Shown here: one piece after another, positions 21,996-34,800 of the stretch | Layout: every line of letters begins with the position of its first letter | Numbering within the stretch: the first letter of the stretch is position 1 | DNA from: Trametes villosa | Lineage: Eukaryota; Basidiomycota; Agaricomycetes; Polyporales; Polyporaceae | Length of the DNA stretch: 64,000 nt | Direction: 5' to 3' | NCBI GenBank assembly: GCA_002964805.2 | Contig: PUDQ02000003.1 | Span: 496,001 to 560,000 of the forward strand | The notes under the pieces: model-generated | What the model was told of the DNA's origin: nothing | Databases searched by the model: none | The model's input: only the letters and a program-made list of their open reading frames with translations | Made by a program: the position numbers and the translations under genes

Positions 21996-24900
21996 GGACA
22001 ATTTCTGGTCGGACACTCGGCATGGCAGTTTCGAGGCCGCATGTCATTTTCTACACACGCTGACCATCTACATACAGGACACCTCGCCCGGCACCCCTCC
22101 CGCTCGCCTCTCGTCTACCCGCCCACGCGCTACACCGTCCCCCTCACAGCGGCGTCGCTTCGGGGACCTCGACGGACGACCCGGACGGACGCAGGCGTGC
22201 TCGCCGCGCGATCCCGCCGCTTCCGCCCCCGATCGCGGTGTGTGCGCGCCGGCGCGTCCCGCGCAACCGCAGGTATACCACGCCATTCTGCACCTCCAGC
22301 GGCCGGAGCGTGCGTCGGGGCGAGGTCAGCTGCCTCCGCGCGGAGTGCGGGCCCGTACACTTTCTCCCGGGAGCCAGAGCGAGCCGTCGGCGCATCGGGC
22401 GCGACGCCACAGTCTCCTTCGCACCACCGACACTCCAGGGACCCCACCGACGCCCTGAACGGATGCAGGCGTGCTCGTCACGCCGTCGCGCCGTCTTCGC
22501 CCTCGAGACCGGCGAGTCGCGAATCGGAGCCGCAGCCGGCCGCACAAGCTGCACCGATCGCCGTCCGCTCGCTGGCGCGCCCTCTGTCCTGAGCAGCCGG
22601 AGATTTGCCGCGCGGCTGCGCAGTGCCTGCGGCTGGGTGCACGTCGAGGCACGCTGCGTGGTTCACTCATCCGCCGCGGACTCGGAGTACAGGATCTGTT
22701 GGCTCACCTCTAGGACCCGGTCCCTGGCTGTGCCCCCTCCACGTCCTGCATGTCGCAACAGGCAGCGGTGGCGCCGCGGTTAGCGCATGGGCGAAAGGGC
22801 GAGACGGGCGTGCTCACCGGGAGCCGGACTTCGAGCTTGTGCCGCACCCGTATACACCGCCGCGGGATGACTCCGAATACGACGCCGCGGGGCACACAAC
22901 CGGTATGCTATTATTTGCTGCGACACCTACAGTGTTCGCGACCAGAGGGTGAGCGAGCTGCTTAGTAACACCCTCGCGCTCACCTGTTCGAGTCATTGCA
23001 GACTCGGACCGCTCCGTAGCCATCCCCGCCATTCCGTTCCGTTTAAATATATCCGGGGGACATGGCAGCGGAACGACGAGCTGTGCCCTGCGTTCTCCGC
23101 ACACACACCGCCCTCGAGCTGCCCTGAACGCAACTTGAGCAATATGCCCATTGTGCCGCCGTAGCGCGCACAAGCGAGGTTAGTCGTCTCGTCTCGTTTC
23201 GCATTGAGAAACCAGAGACTCACCGTCTCGCAGCGGTCGGGGCGCGCTGTCGTCCTTGCGCCTCCGTAGGCATGCCTGGAAGCTTCGCACGAACGATTGC
23301 CGGCGCGGACGGGGTTAGGTGACCATCGCAGGACCCGAAGCCAGTGCGCTCACCTTGTCTTCGACCCTCCAGCCCGGAATCCCGCTGTTACACGCGGCCG
23401 TCTCAGTCCGAACGCCGGGGCGGGCGCGAGATCGCGCCAGAGTGTGCCCCAGCCTAGCAACCCCCCAGGGACGGCGGTCCTTGACAAGTGTTCTGGCGCA
23501 CGGTCGAACCTACAGTGCGGCGGACTCGTACAGTAAGTTTCATCGCATCACAACGACGAGGACGCTGCGCTCACCTCTTCAGTGTCGCTATCGCAAAGTC
23601 CAGTCCGGAAGCTGGGAGTCTACGTCGCGGGATCGTCGCCGCCAATCGTGGGCTTCGAGCGTCGGACGAGCGCAGTTTTCTAGCCACCGTACGCCGGCAC
23701 GACTCGGACGCCGACCCCGCCGCGCCGGGCGCGAAGGGCGCGAGATCACGGAGGACGCGGCGCGGGGTCTGTCGCTACGTGGGGACCGAACATTCAGCTC
23801 GCCGATGCACGCCAGCCTCCTCCGAGTCGTTCCCCGGCGTGCACCGCGTACCCAAGCCTGAGCTTCCGAGCCGTTATGCCACTTCGTCGGGGACCGGCGG
23901 AGGCCGGCCGCTGCCAGCTGCCTTGGACCAGCCGCCGCCCGCCCCGTGCCCGCCGGAACACGAATAGGCAGCCAGCTGCTGTGAAAATGCACTGCTCACC
24001 GTGTACAACCGCGTCGGGGGACGTTGGACCTGTGCCAGCGGCCGGTCCACCCGCAAGATGACCATCTCGCACCCCCGCCGCACATAACCGCATGCCGCGA
24101 CTCGCGAGTCCGGTGTTGCGTATGCACATTGGTGAGCGGTCGTCTCTCGGAGATGATAACGCTGCGGAGGCACTCACTGAGCACGTAGCACGCGGGCGGG
24201 ACGCCCTCGACGCTGTGGGGAGTCTCGGCGTCGTGCGGCAGGGACCCGCCACACGACTTCGGCGCCGGCGGGAGGATCGAGCGGGAGAACGGGCCAGTAT
24301 GGGGGCAGGGCGGAGATGGTAGGTCGGAAGACGACGGCGCTGAAGGCGGAGAAAAAATGCGCGTGGGTGGCGAGAGGGAAACCTCTAGCGGGGTAAGCAA
24401 CCTGCGGATTCTGGAAGGCCGCGACCGGGTCGTAGCGGCGGGCAAAGTCATTTCCAGGCGCAGGCAGTTGCAGTGCACGCTCGCGAACAACGCTAGTACT
24501 AGGTGCGTGATCACAGCGCTTTACCGTTTCCGACCACGGCTTTCTCGGACAGCGCCTCGCCTGTCCGGACTGGCACCTTAGCAGCTCGGACGCTGCCGTC
24601 AGTCCCATTCAAGGCCAATATCTCACAGGAAACCGGCGTACCCGAAGCCTTGCGGAAGAGGCAAATCATGGTATATTCCCCGCTCAGTTATCTGCACGTT
24701 CCGGAAGTGGTACGTCCCCCCGGGGAGCTGGCGAACTGATGTCAGCGCCCTCGGCCGTAGTTGTACCACTTTGCAGAACCTGGTCTGTGGCTGGACTGTG
24801 TCTTATAGCATACCCCAGTTCGCCGTCAATATATTTCGTACCCGAGATCAACTGAGGCTGCACGAGGTGTGTACAACAGTGAGTAGGCAGAGCACGAAAT

Positions 24901-27900
24901 GATGGGAAGCGGCGGAGAGAGGAGTGGCTGTCGGACAAGCAGAATGTGTTCGGGGCGAGCGGCTCGGAAGCTACTGGGACGAGAGGCCCCGTTGTCCTGC
25001 TCATGCCCAGCCTTTCCCCGATATTCGTACTAGGCCGCCGGGGCCGCCTACTCCACTCGCGGCGGCGCCGAAACTACCCTCATCGCGCTCTGCACCATCG
25101 AGCGAGTCAACCGATCCCGGGTGACAAGGGCAGCACGCCGGTCCACCATGCCGCTCGACAATGCGATGAATGTTGCGTGAGATACTGTATAATACATGCG
25201 CGGGCTACTCGGTACACCTCCATCACCGGTCGACCGAACACGACGTCCACGGAGCACGCATACGCGAAGCCCCTACCCGTACCTGCGAGCCCCTCCGACG
25301 TCCCTTCGTGCCCGGGTACCGACGGCCACCTGGGCTACTTGCGCAGGCCCTCGTCCTGCCGAGGGTGTGCAAATACCCGCCGCCGCACCTTCGCGGCACT
25401 GTGCTTGCACCCGCAACGGGCGCCGCGCCGCGAGCACGTCGCGCGGTGCGGAGGGCGCTATCAGGCATCCAAGTACATACTGCAAGTAATCGGCCGCATT
25501 TGGAGGACACCTGCCGGCACACGCACCTCGATCGGGGTGGTGTGAGAGCTCCGCTCAGCTGTGTAACTTACCCGAGGGCCGAACGGGGGACGATCGCACG
25601 GGGGGCGTGCTTCTCGTTTAGAGATACGTGCGGCGCGCGGTTGCGCCGTGCCGCCACCCGCCCCCGTGGGTCACCGTCTCGTCCATCGTCCGTGCAGGGA
25701 GGTGCGCAGCAGCTCGGAGCAGGCCGAGGAGTGCTGCCCGAGTCGGAGAAACCGGCAAGCATCAGCGTACGGGGGCAGGAGTAGATCACCGCGCACAAAC
25801 GTACCTACTCACATACGTAGCTCGGTCGGTGCAGAACGAGCGCACTGCGCCATCTGTGCATCCGACCCGAACGGGGGGCGATCGCAAGGAACGCGCGTGC
25901 TTCGTCTTCAGATGTACGTACAGCAGACAGCTCGGAAACACGGCGCACCTACTCGCCCGTTCCCGCGCCGTCGCGCGTCCTGCCCAAGGACCTGCAGAAC
26001 GAGTCCGAGCGGTCTCTGCAGTGCCGGGCGAGTCGATGCCGACGCCGAGCATTTGCGAACGGCCGTCGCGCGCAAACGAACCTATCCATGCACGTCGTGC
26101 GATCGACACGGGCGAGGGCTGCACCGACCACGTAAACGACCCGAACGGGGGACGATCGCGCGCCGGGGGTGCTTCTCGTTCAGAGGTACCTGCGGCGCGG
26201 AGTCCTGCTGATGCGCTTGCCACCGCTCGTCGCACCGTCCCCCGTCCTGCGGCCTTGAGCAGGCCGTGCAGCGAAAGCCGACTGAAGGACAGTGGCGAGG
26301 ACCTACGAACGGCGTCAGCATCAATGACCTCTCGCGCGCAAACGCACCTGTCCACACGCGTAGCTCAATCGACGGAGGCGGCCGTCGCACCACTCACCAA
26401 GAAGACCCGAACGGGGAGCGATCGCGAGTGGGGCGCATGTTTTGAATTCACAGGTACGTACGGCGCGCCGACATGTCCAGGCGACGAGAGGCATCTCCTC
26501 GCTGCTCGCTGCTCGCCACATCGCCCTTCGTCCTTCGCAAGGGACTGCACTGCGAGCCTGAGCAGACTGCGCAGTGCAGACAGAGCTGAGGAACCTGGCG
26601 GCATGGCGGGCATCCTGGGCACGAAGTTAGCAGAGGCAATCCGCCGTTCCCAGGACGTACCTGCCCGTCTGTGCACTCGACCCGAACGGGGGGCAATCGG
26701 GAGCATCGCGTACGTACTCCGAGTCCCCGCCCCTGCAGATGCCTCCGGCGACGTCCGCCTAGTCGAGCCACGCACTGCCTAGCACCGAACGACGCACCTG
26801 CACTTCCCGCTTCGTCCAGCCCCCGTCGCCGCGAGCCGAACGCCGTGCATACGGGAGGTATGTACGCACGCCCCCGCCCGCGTGGTCCGCTGATTGGCGC
26901 GGCGCGGCGGGCACCAGGAGACGGCGGACCAGCCCTCGGCTCCGTGCACTGCGCGTGACGGAGGGCGGCGACGGGGGCGTTCTCGCCTGCGATGCGCGTC
27001 GGACCGCGGGTGGACCCATAAGTGCGTGGGCGAGCAGAGCGGGGCTCATCCCACTCCCCTCCCTCCCTCCCTCCCGCGCTGCCGCCCCCTCCCCCTCGCG
27101 CTGCCGCCCCCGTCCGTGTCCGGTACGTCCGTCGCGCGTCCCCCGCACCGCGCACTCACCCCTGCGACAGGCCGTACATACAGACCGCGACCGCGACCGC
27201 GCCCGCGCCCGCGGAACGAGGCCGCTGCGAAGAGGGGCGGACGGGGCGCGTTCTCCGAGCCGTCGCCACACCGGTGGGCTGGTGTCTCGTACCTTCGTGC
27301 GCCACTGACAGCCCCGACAGGCCTCCGCTTCCTCACGCCCGAAGACGCCCTGCCCGCCCTGCCCCTGCCACGCGAAGACGACGCGAGCGGGGCCGACCGG
27401 TACGCCCTTCCGCTCTTGCTTCCGTGCTGCCGACCCGTTCACCGTCTCGTTCCGTCGCGTAGAAGGGCGCGCTGTCCGAGTCCGACCCGCCGCGGACGCC
27501 CCTCCTCGCAGAAGCTGCATGGCACTGCGTAAGTCGCTTCCGCCCCCGTTCTGACGCTGACGCCACGGGCTCACCTTCCCCGCAGACCGCGCACGATGCG
27601 AAGAGCTCAGACGAAGCGCCCCCGGACGAAAGGTACGCACCTGTTCACTATGCGCCATACGACCCGCTCCGGCTCCGCCGCGCTCACCCCGTTCACAGCC
27701 GCTCGTGCGCTTCGAGAGGCGGGCGGAAGGCGGGAGTGTACCTACTGCGACCGGACAAAGGGAGGGGAGGGGCGCGTTGTACCGTACGCACGTCCTTGTT
27801 CGCGTAGCAGTACAGGTCCGGCTCGGAGGGCGGTGCACGAGGAGGGCATGGGGCGACTACAAGTCGCGACGCGGGGTCGGGGACCCAGCCGCATCCCGCC

Positions 27901-29770
27901 CGCACTCGCCAGGCGGGCTGCGTCGTCCGCGCACGCGGTGGGCACTCCGTCCTCCGGCTGCGGGGTCCGCCCCTGAGGTGTCGGCATGGCCCCGGGGGAA
28001 CGTCCGCCCACGCGCCCCTCCTACGGGACGACGCAGGCGGGGGCGTCACGCGTGCACGGGGCAGCTCGCCGTGCGAGTGCTCGAGCGTCGAGCGTCGAGC
28101 CTTGCACGCACCCGGCGGCCGCCAGCGCCGTCGTCGCACCCCGATAGGCTCAGCGCTCAGCGGAGAGCCCGGGAGCGGGAGGAGCTCGGACGGCGGGGCC
28201 CGCGCAGGGCGGGTGGGTGCCTGTGGACGCGCTGCTGCCAGGCCCCGGGTGTGGCGGCGTCAGGACCGGCGGGCCCCTCTGCCGCATGCGCCGTGCGCAC
28301 GCCCTGCCGCATGGCGGAGCATGAGGGGGGCGTCGTCGGAGGGCGGGGCGCCTGCCCGCGCACTGTGCGGACGGGCGTGCGGCGGCTGGAGGGGCGGGGC
28401 GCGCTGTATCCGTGCGGGGCGGGGTGTTCGCATGCGCCTCGGCCGTCTTTGCCGCGGCAGGGTCGGGCCGCGGCTGGAGGGGCGTCACATACCCCAGCGA
28501 CGGGGGGCGTGCGTGCACGCGAGGCATGGCGCGTCCGCGGCGGCGGCGCGTCATGAACCGCGGCGGCCTTGTAAGACACCGCTTCGCGCGGCCCGAGCCG
28601 AGCGGCAGCGAACGCTAGCGCAAACGCGCACACACGCGAGAGCATCAGTTGGGTGGCCTCGGACGGAAATGGCGCTCACCTCGTCGTCGGCAGGCGGCCT
28701 AGGGGACGACCCCGGTGTTGCTCGTCGTCGGGGTGCTCCGAACGTCGCGGAGGAGAGCGGAACGGAGTTGTAGCGCATCGAGGGCGAGCTGGTGGGAATT
28801 TGTATGTAGACGGGGGAACAGGGGAGGCGTGTGTCCGCCCTCGAAGCTCGAAGGGCGGCCGCGCGAATGTCCAAAACACGAGCGCCTAATCTGGGCGTGG
28901 TGCGCGCGTCGTCCTTTTCGTCGACAACTGTGGCCACGCCTCGACGGCGGCTGCGGGGACGTTGTAGATCAGTAGCTAGACCTGCATAGAGTCAATGATA
29001 GAGATTTGAAACGAACCGATGAAGAACTGGAGCAGGAAGGCCGGCGTTCGCGATCGGGGCTCACTCGAAAGTTGCGAAATTCGGATGGGGGCCGGACGTG
29101 CGCGCAAGCGAACGGTCCTGGCTATGGTGCCCACCACGAACGAAGGCGGTAGCACTCACCGGGGGAGCGGTAGGCTGGATATGTGCGCCCACGGCGCGGT
29201 CTCGCGCTCATAGCGGGCCCGGGGGTCCCTCGGGAGGCGCAAACGGGACAGGGAACGCTCCTGCGGTGCGCCCGGAGCGTCCGCATACAGCTCCGAGCGA
29301 GTGCGGGGGCGGGACGAGTGGTCTGCAACGGAAAAGCTGTCGAAACCTGCGGGCGGCAGGCGGTGTGAGCTGAGCATGGCGGCAGAGTTGGGCGGAGGCT
29401 TACTTTGGGGGCGAAGGCGAAGACTGTCCGGGCCATGTCGGTGTCTGCGCAGAGCAGGACGTCGGGCGGAGCGAATGTATGCACTCGAATTCGACGTTCG
29501 GCGCGGGGGCGGGCGGAAACGCGGGCGGAAGACGCGCGAGACGGCGTGCAGGGAGCGCGGCGCGGCGACGGGACAGGGCGGGTGAGCGCGAGCAGTGGGC
29601 GTGGACAGCGTGAGGGGCAGAGGCGAGGGCGCAGGGGCGCGAGTGCGATGGAGCGACTGAGGGAGCGCATCCAGCGTGGACGGCGCGGGGCAGCTCAAGC
29701 CCCAGCTAGCTAGCTGAGAGGAGAGCCAGAGAGGCCTGAGGCTTCTGCGCGGGAGAGAGCGCAGCCCTGG
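21996..29770. other. U3 filler: GC-rich, no confident gene
   Basis: Collinear with the other fillers. The intron at about 23180 has donor GTTAGT instead of GTAAGT but keeps its acceptor. The TCCC tract near 27057-27076 has four units instead of five. The right part, from 26274, shows no difference from U4. Confidence 0.55.
25480..26760. repeat. U3 ~275-bp diverged tandem repeats
   Basis: CCGAACGGGG cores at about 25578, 25867, 26141, 26408 and 26682, as in U1. Confidence 0.6.
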
Positions 29771-30424
29771 GACGGGCCAGGATCGCCCGATGACGCGCGC
29801 GAGGGAGAGACGGGACGGTGTGGCAAAATCTGCAGTTGATCGACGACCGTTGCCATATATGGTTATACCGGGTGTCGCTGGCGTAGCGCTTCAATCTCCT
29901 TAAACTCTTCCCTCATCTCTCCTCCTTATCCTCCTCTTTCTCGACACGGTACGCGTCGTGCAGAGCGGGTGACTGATTCGTACTCAAATCATTGCAGGAA
30001 GATACCCAGGTTGACGGAGGCGAACACCAAACTCGTTTAACCTCGACATTCCTTCCCGGCGCGCAGTCGCTCTCGCCACCCTCGCTCCTTCACCCCCTCT
30101 CATGGCTCCTCGGCGCGGGACTCAACAACAGAGCTCGTTGAGTCCTTCGGAAGCAATCACCTCGTCGCCATCTTCCCCGGCAAGCTATCTCAGCGGCAGC
30201 ACGCCACGGTCCGCCTCGCCCTCGAACGGGTTTACGCAACTATTTACCAAACCCACCAAATGGTTCAACCGCTCGAACTCTGGGGGCGTCGGGCGCACGT
30301 CTGTGAGTTCCTCGGAGCCACGATCGAGCACAAGCTCGACGCGCAAACACAAGATCTCGCACCCGACCGACCCGAGGCCTATAGTGGATAGCTTGCTACC
30401 ACCGGACAGAGGAGGATTGGGCGG
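26274..30424. repeat. Block with no visible difference between U3/U4 and U4/U5 boundaries (partner 36109-40259)
   Basis: The offset is constant at 9835 bp over 4,151 bp. The block covers the right half of the filler, the promoter, the UTR intron and nearly all of exon 1 of the next unit. It ends at the Gly codon run near the end of exon 1 (GGGCGGCGG against GGGCGGTGG). This is the longest such stretch in the array. Confidence 0.8.
29853..30101 (+). promoter_or_regulatory. U4 promoter and 5' UTR with CArG-like box and UTR intron
   Basis: CCATATATGG is at 29853-29862, 249 bp before the ATG. The likely 5'-UTR intron is 29949-29997 (49 nt). Confidence 0.55.
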
Positions 30425-31684
30425 CGGCGGAAGCAGGTAAGTGCTCGTATATGCGCCCCCGAGTACTTTTGCGGCGGAAGAGCTCTGGCCTGTGTGCTAG
30501 CAGGAGCTGTTGCCCTCGGGCTCGCATTTACGGTCAGAGCATCACATCTACAACGCGACACCGGGCATGATGGGATCTGCACGTCTAGTTACAGAACCCT
30601 TGCCTGTTCTGCCAGGGCCTCCGTTATGGCCACGGCCTGCGTGCGGGCCTCCATGTCGTAGTCTACTGCCTGCAATGTTTAGGGATCGTACACGCTCATG
30701 AATGCGGGTGCTGACATAGCTCACAGATCTGTGGTGGACCTCTCATTGGCCAGGACGACCTCGGCAATGCCAGATTCCCGGCCCAATGCGATGCGGACGC
30801 CTTCGTCTCCCCCTCCGCAAGGCTTTTCCCGCGGCCTCGGCGACCTGCGTAACATGTCGCGTAAAGCATGGTCGCGGTCGGCGGACGACCTGGGACAATT
30901 CTCTGCATCCGCGTCGTCTCCTGCGCTCACGCCGATAGACACTACCCTGCACCAGAAGATCAAGAGCTATCGGAGCGATAGCGTCAGCAGCAGTATCGCA
31001 GCCTCCCCGTCCCCAATCCCCTCTCCCTCCGCCTCGTCCCTCAACAATAACTACCCGTTTCCCGTCATTTCCGGGGACCTATCCACGTCCCCTCCCAAGA
31101 ATACGCGTCTCGGGCCACCGTCTTCAAACCCCTCTCCCATCACGCCCCCACTCACGCCCGCGTCCTCGACGTCCTCTCACGTTCACTCACGCTCACACTC
31201 ATTCACGCCCCGCCTTCCCTCGAAACTATCTGCACAGAAATCCAACCTAATGCCGCCCAGCCCGAAACGCAAGGGCTCCGCCTCCTCCGAGTCTCGAGAT
31301 CCGGAGCGCGACAAGGGCTCTGTCGGGAGCGGCTCGTCCTCCCGTCCGCCGTTCCCTTTCGGTTTTGGCGCCGCGGGCACCAACGCGAAGCTGTCGCCAT
31401 CCGCGACCTTCGCGCCGGACGGGATCCTCGGTCAAGGACCGTCATCGCCCACGCTGCTCGCTCCCCCGACGATCATCGAGCCCGAGGCAGGAGTCATGAA
31501 CGAGAACCGCACCGAGTTGCAGAGATGGACATGGACGGGCGTGGGGGTGGGAAGGGTACGGAGAGGGAGGAGATGCGCCGACGGAGGGGCACGGGCACGT
31601 GTAGAGTACGGCGGCGGACGAATATATCTCGTTCGCACCCGACGGCGGCGGAGGGTGCTCGGAGGCGGGCGGGCGAGTGCCTGA
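30102..31684 (+). CDS. U4: truncated tandem copy of the Bem2-like gene, PH half deleted
   Basis: Exons 30102-30436 and 30727-31684 give 430 residues. The intron 1 donor is GTAAGT where most copies have GTGAGT, and intron 1 is the shortest at 290 nt. The junction reads NENRTELQRWTWTGVGVGRVRRG, one codon longer than U2 but in the same phase, and leads into the shared Arg-rich tail. Nearby substitutions (EAGVMNENR for EAGDKNENR) are specific to this copy. Confidence 0.55.
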
Positions 31685-31730
31685 TCGCGGAGGGATCTGT
31701 GCGAGGATGGAGAACGAAAGCGAGCCTTAG

Positions 31731-31868
31731 CGTGTTTTGTGGGAGGGTATTATGTGGCAGCGTGTTCTGTAGGGGGGTGTTTTGTAGGGGGTTGTAGGAG
31801 GGTGCAGGGGGGTGTTCTGTGGGAGGGTGTTTTGTAGGAGGGTGTTGGGTGTTCTGTCAGAGGGGCAG
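31731..31868. repeat. U4 minisatellite, ~15-bp G-rich unit
   Basis: About eight to ten copies, several shortened (GTTGTAGGAGG, GTGTTGG), with one variant unit, GTATTATGTGGCAGC. Confidence 0.85.
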
Positions 31869-34800
31869 GGGACAATTTCTGGTCGGACACTCGGCATGGC
31901 AGTTTCGAGGCCGCATGTCATTTTCTACACACGCTGACCATCTACATACAGGACACCTCGCCCGGCACCCCTCCCGCTCGCCTCTCGTCTACTCGCCCAC
32001 GCGCTACACCGTCTCCGACGGACGCAGGCGTGCTCGCCGCGCGATCCCGCTTCCGCCCCCGAGACCGCCCCCGATCGCGGTGTGTGCGCGCCGGCGCGTC
32101 CCGCGCAACCGCAGGTATACCACGCCATTCTGCACCTCCAGCGGCCGGAGTGTGCGTCGGGGCGAGGTCAGCTGCCTCCGCGCGGAGTGCGGGCCCGTAC
32201 ACCTTCTCCCGGGAGCCAGAGCGAGCCGTCGGCGCATCGTGCGCGTCGCGACAGTCTCCCTCGCACCGCCGACGCCCTGAACGGATGCAGGCGTGCTCGT
32301 CACGCCGTCGCGCCGTCACGCCGTCGCGCCGTCTTCGCCCCCGAGACCGGCGAGTCGCGACTCAGCCGCAGCGGCGCAGCGGCCGCGCAAGCTGCACCGA
32401 TCGCCGTCCGCTCGCTGGCGCGCCCTCTGTCCTGAGCAGCCGGAGGTTTGCCGCGCTGCTGCGCAGTGCCTGCGGCTGGGTGCCGCCGTCGAGGCACGCT
32501 GCGTGGTTCACTCATCCGCCGCGGAGTACAGGCGCTGTCGGCTCACCTCTAGGACCCGGAGCCTGGATGTGCCCCCTCCACGTCCGGCATGTCGCAACAG
32601 GCGGCGGTGGCGCCGTGGTTAGCACATGTGCGAAAGGACAAGACGGGCGTGCTCATCGGGAGCCGGACTTCGAGCTCGTGCCGCACCCGTATACACCGCC
32701 GCGGGATGATTCCGAATACGACGCCGCGGGGCACACAACCGGTCTGCTATCTATTTGCTGCGACGCCTACAGTGTTCGTGACCAGAGGGTGAGCGAGCCT
32801 CGCTGCTCAGTAACACCCTCGTGCTCACCTGTTCGAGTCGTCGCAGACTCGGACCGCTCCGTAGCTATCCCCGTCATTCCGTCGCATTTACATCCGGGGG
32901 ACGTGGCAGCGGAACGACGAGCTGCGCCCCGCGTTTGCCGTACACACACCGCCCTCAAGCTGCCCTGAACGCAACTTGAGCAATATGCCCATCTTGCCGC
33001 CGTGGCGCGCACAAGCGAGGTTAGTCGTCTCGTTTCGCATTGAGAAACCAGAGACTCACCGTCTCGCAGCGGTCGGGGCGCGCTGTCCTCCTCGCGCCTC
33101 CGTAGGCACGTCGAGAAGCCTGGAAGCTTCGCACGAACGATTGCCGGCGCGGACGGGGTTAGGTGAACGTCGCAGGACCCGAAGCCAGTGCGCTCACCTT
33201 GTCTTCGACCCTCCAGCCCGGAATCCCGCTGTTACACGCGGCCGTCTCAGTCCGAACGCCGGGGCGGGCGCGACATCGCACCAGAGTGTGCCCCAGCCTA
33301 GCACCTCCCAGGGACGGTCCTTGACGGTTTTTCTGGCGCACGGTCGAACCTACAGTGCGGCGGACTCGTACAGTGAGTTTCGTCGCATCACAACGACGAC
33401 TCGGAGGACGCTGCGCTCACCTTTTCAGCGTCGCTATCGCAAAGCGTCCAGTCCGGAAGCTGGGAGTTTACGTTGCGGGATCGTCGCCGCCAATCGCGGG
33501 CTTCGAGCGTCGGACGAGCGCAAGTTTTCCAGCCGCCGTACGCCGGCACAACTCGAACGCCGACCCCGCGCCAGGCGCGAAGGGCGCGAGATCACGGAGG
33601 ACGCGGCGCGGAGTCTGTTGCTGCGTGGGTACTGAACATTCAGCTTGCCGATGCACGCCAGCCTCCTCCGAGTCGTTCCCCAGCGTGCACCGCGTTCCCA
33701 AGCTTTCGAGCCGTTATGCCACTTCGTCGGGGACCGGCGGAGGCCGGCCGGCGCGAGTTGCCTTGACCCAGCCGCCGCCCGCCCCGTGCCCGCCGGAACA
33801 CGAGTAGGCAGCCAGCTGCTGTGAAAATGCACTGCTCACCGTGTACAACCGCGTCGGGGGACGTTGGTCCAGTGCCAGTGGCCGGTCCACCCGCAAGATG
33901 ACCATCTCGCACCCACGCCGCACATAACCGCACACCGCGAGTTCGGTGTTGTACGCACATTGGTGAGCGGTCGTCTTGAGATGATAACGCTGCGGAGGCA
34001 CTCACCGAGCACGCTGCACGCGGGCGGGACACTCTCGACGCTGCGGGGAGTCTGTAGTGTTCTCCGCATCGTGCAGCAGGGACCCGCCACACGACTTCGG
34101 CGCCGGCGGGAGGGTCGAGCGGGAGAACGGGCCAGTATGGGGGCAGGGCGGAGATGGTAGGTCGGAAGACGACGGTGCTGAAGGCGGCGAAAAAATGCGC
34201 GTGGGTGGCGAGAGGGAAAGCCTCTATGGGAGTAAGTAACCTGCGGATTCTGGGAGGTCGCGACCGGGTCGTAACGGCGGGCAAAGTCATTTCCGGGCGC
34301 AGACAGTTGCAGTGCACGCACGCGAACAACGTTTAAGTGCGTAATCACAGCACTTTACCGTTTCCGACCACGGCTTTCTCGGATAGCGCCTCGTCTGTCC
34401 GTACTGGCACCTTAGCAGCTCGGACACTGCCGTCAGTCCCATTCAAGGCCAATATCTCACAGGAAACCGGCGTACCCGAAGCCTTGCCGAAGAGGCAAAT
34501 CATGGTATATTCCCCGCTCAGTTATCTGCACGTTCCGGAAGTGGTACGTCCCTCCGGGAAGCTGGCGAAGTGATGTCGGCGCCCGTGGCCGTAGCAGTGC
34601 CGATTTGCAGAACCTGGTCTGTGGCTGGACTGCGTCTTATAGCACACCCCAGTTCGCCGTCAATATATTTCGTACCCGAGATCAACTGAGGCTGCACGAG
34701 GTGTGTACAACAGTACGTAGGCAGAGCACGAAATGGTGGGAAGCGGCCGAGAGAGGAGTGGCTGTCGGACAAGCAGAATGTGTTCGGGGCGAGCAGCTCG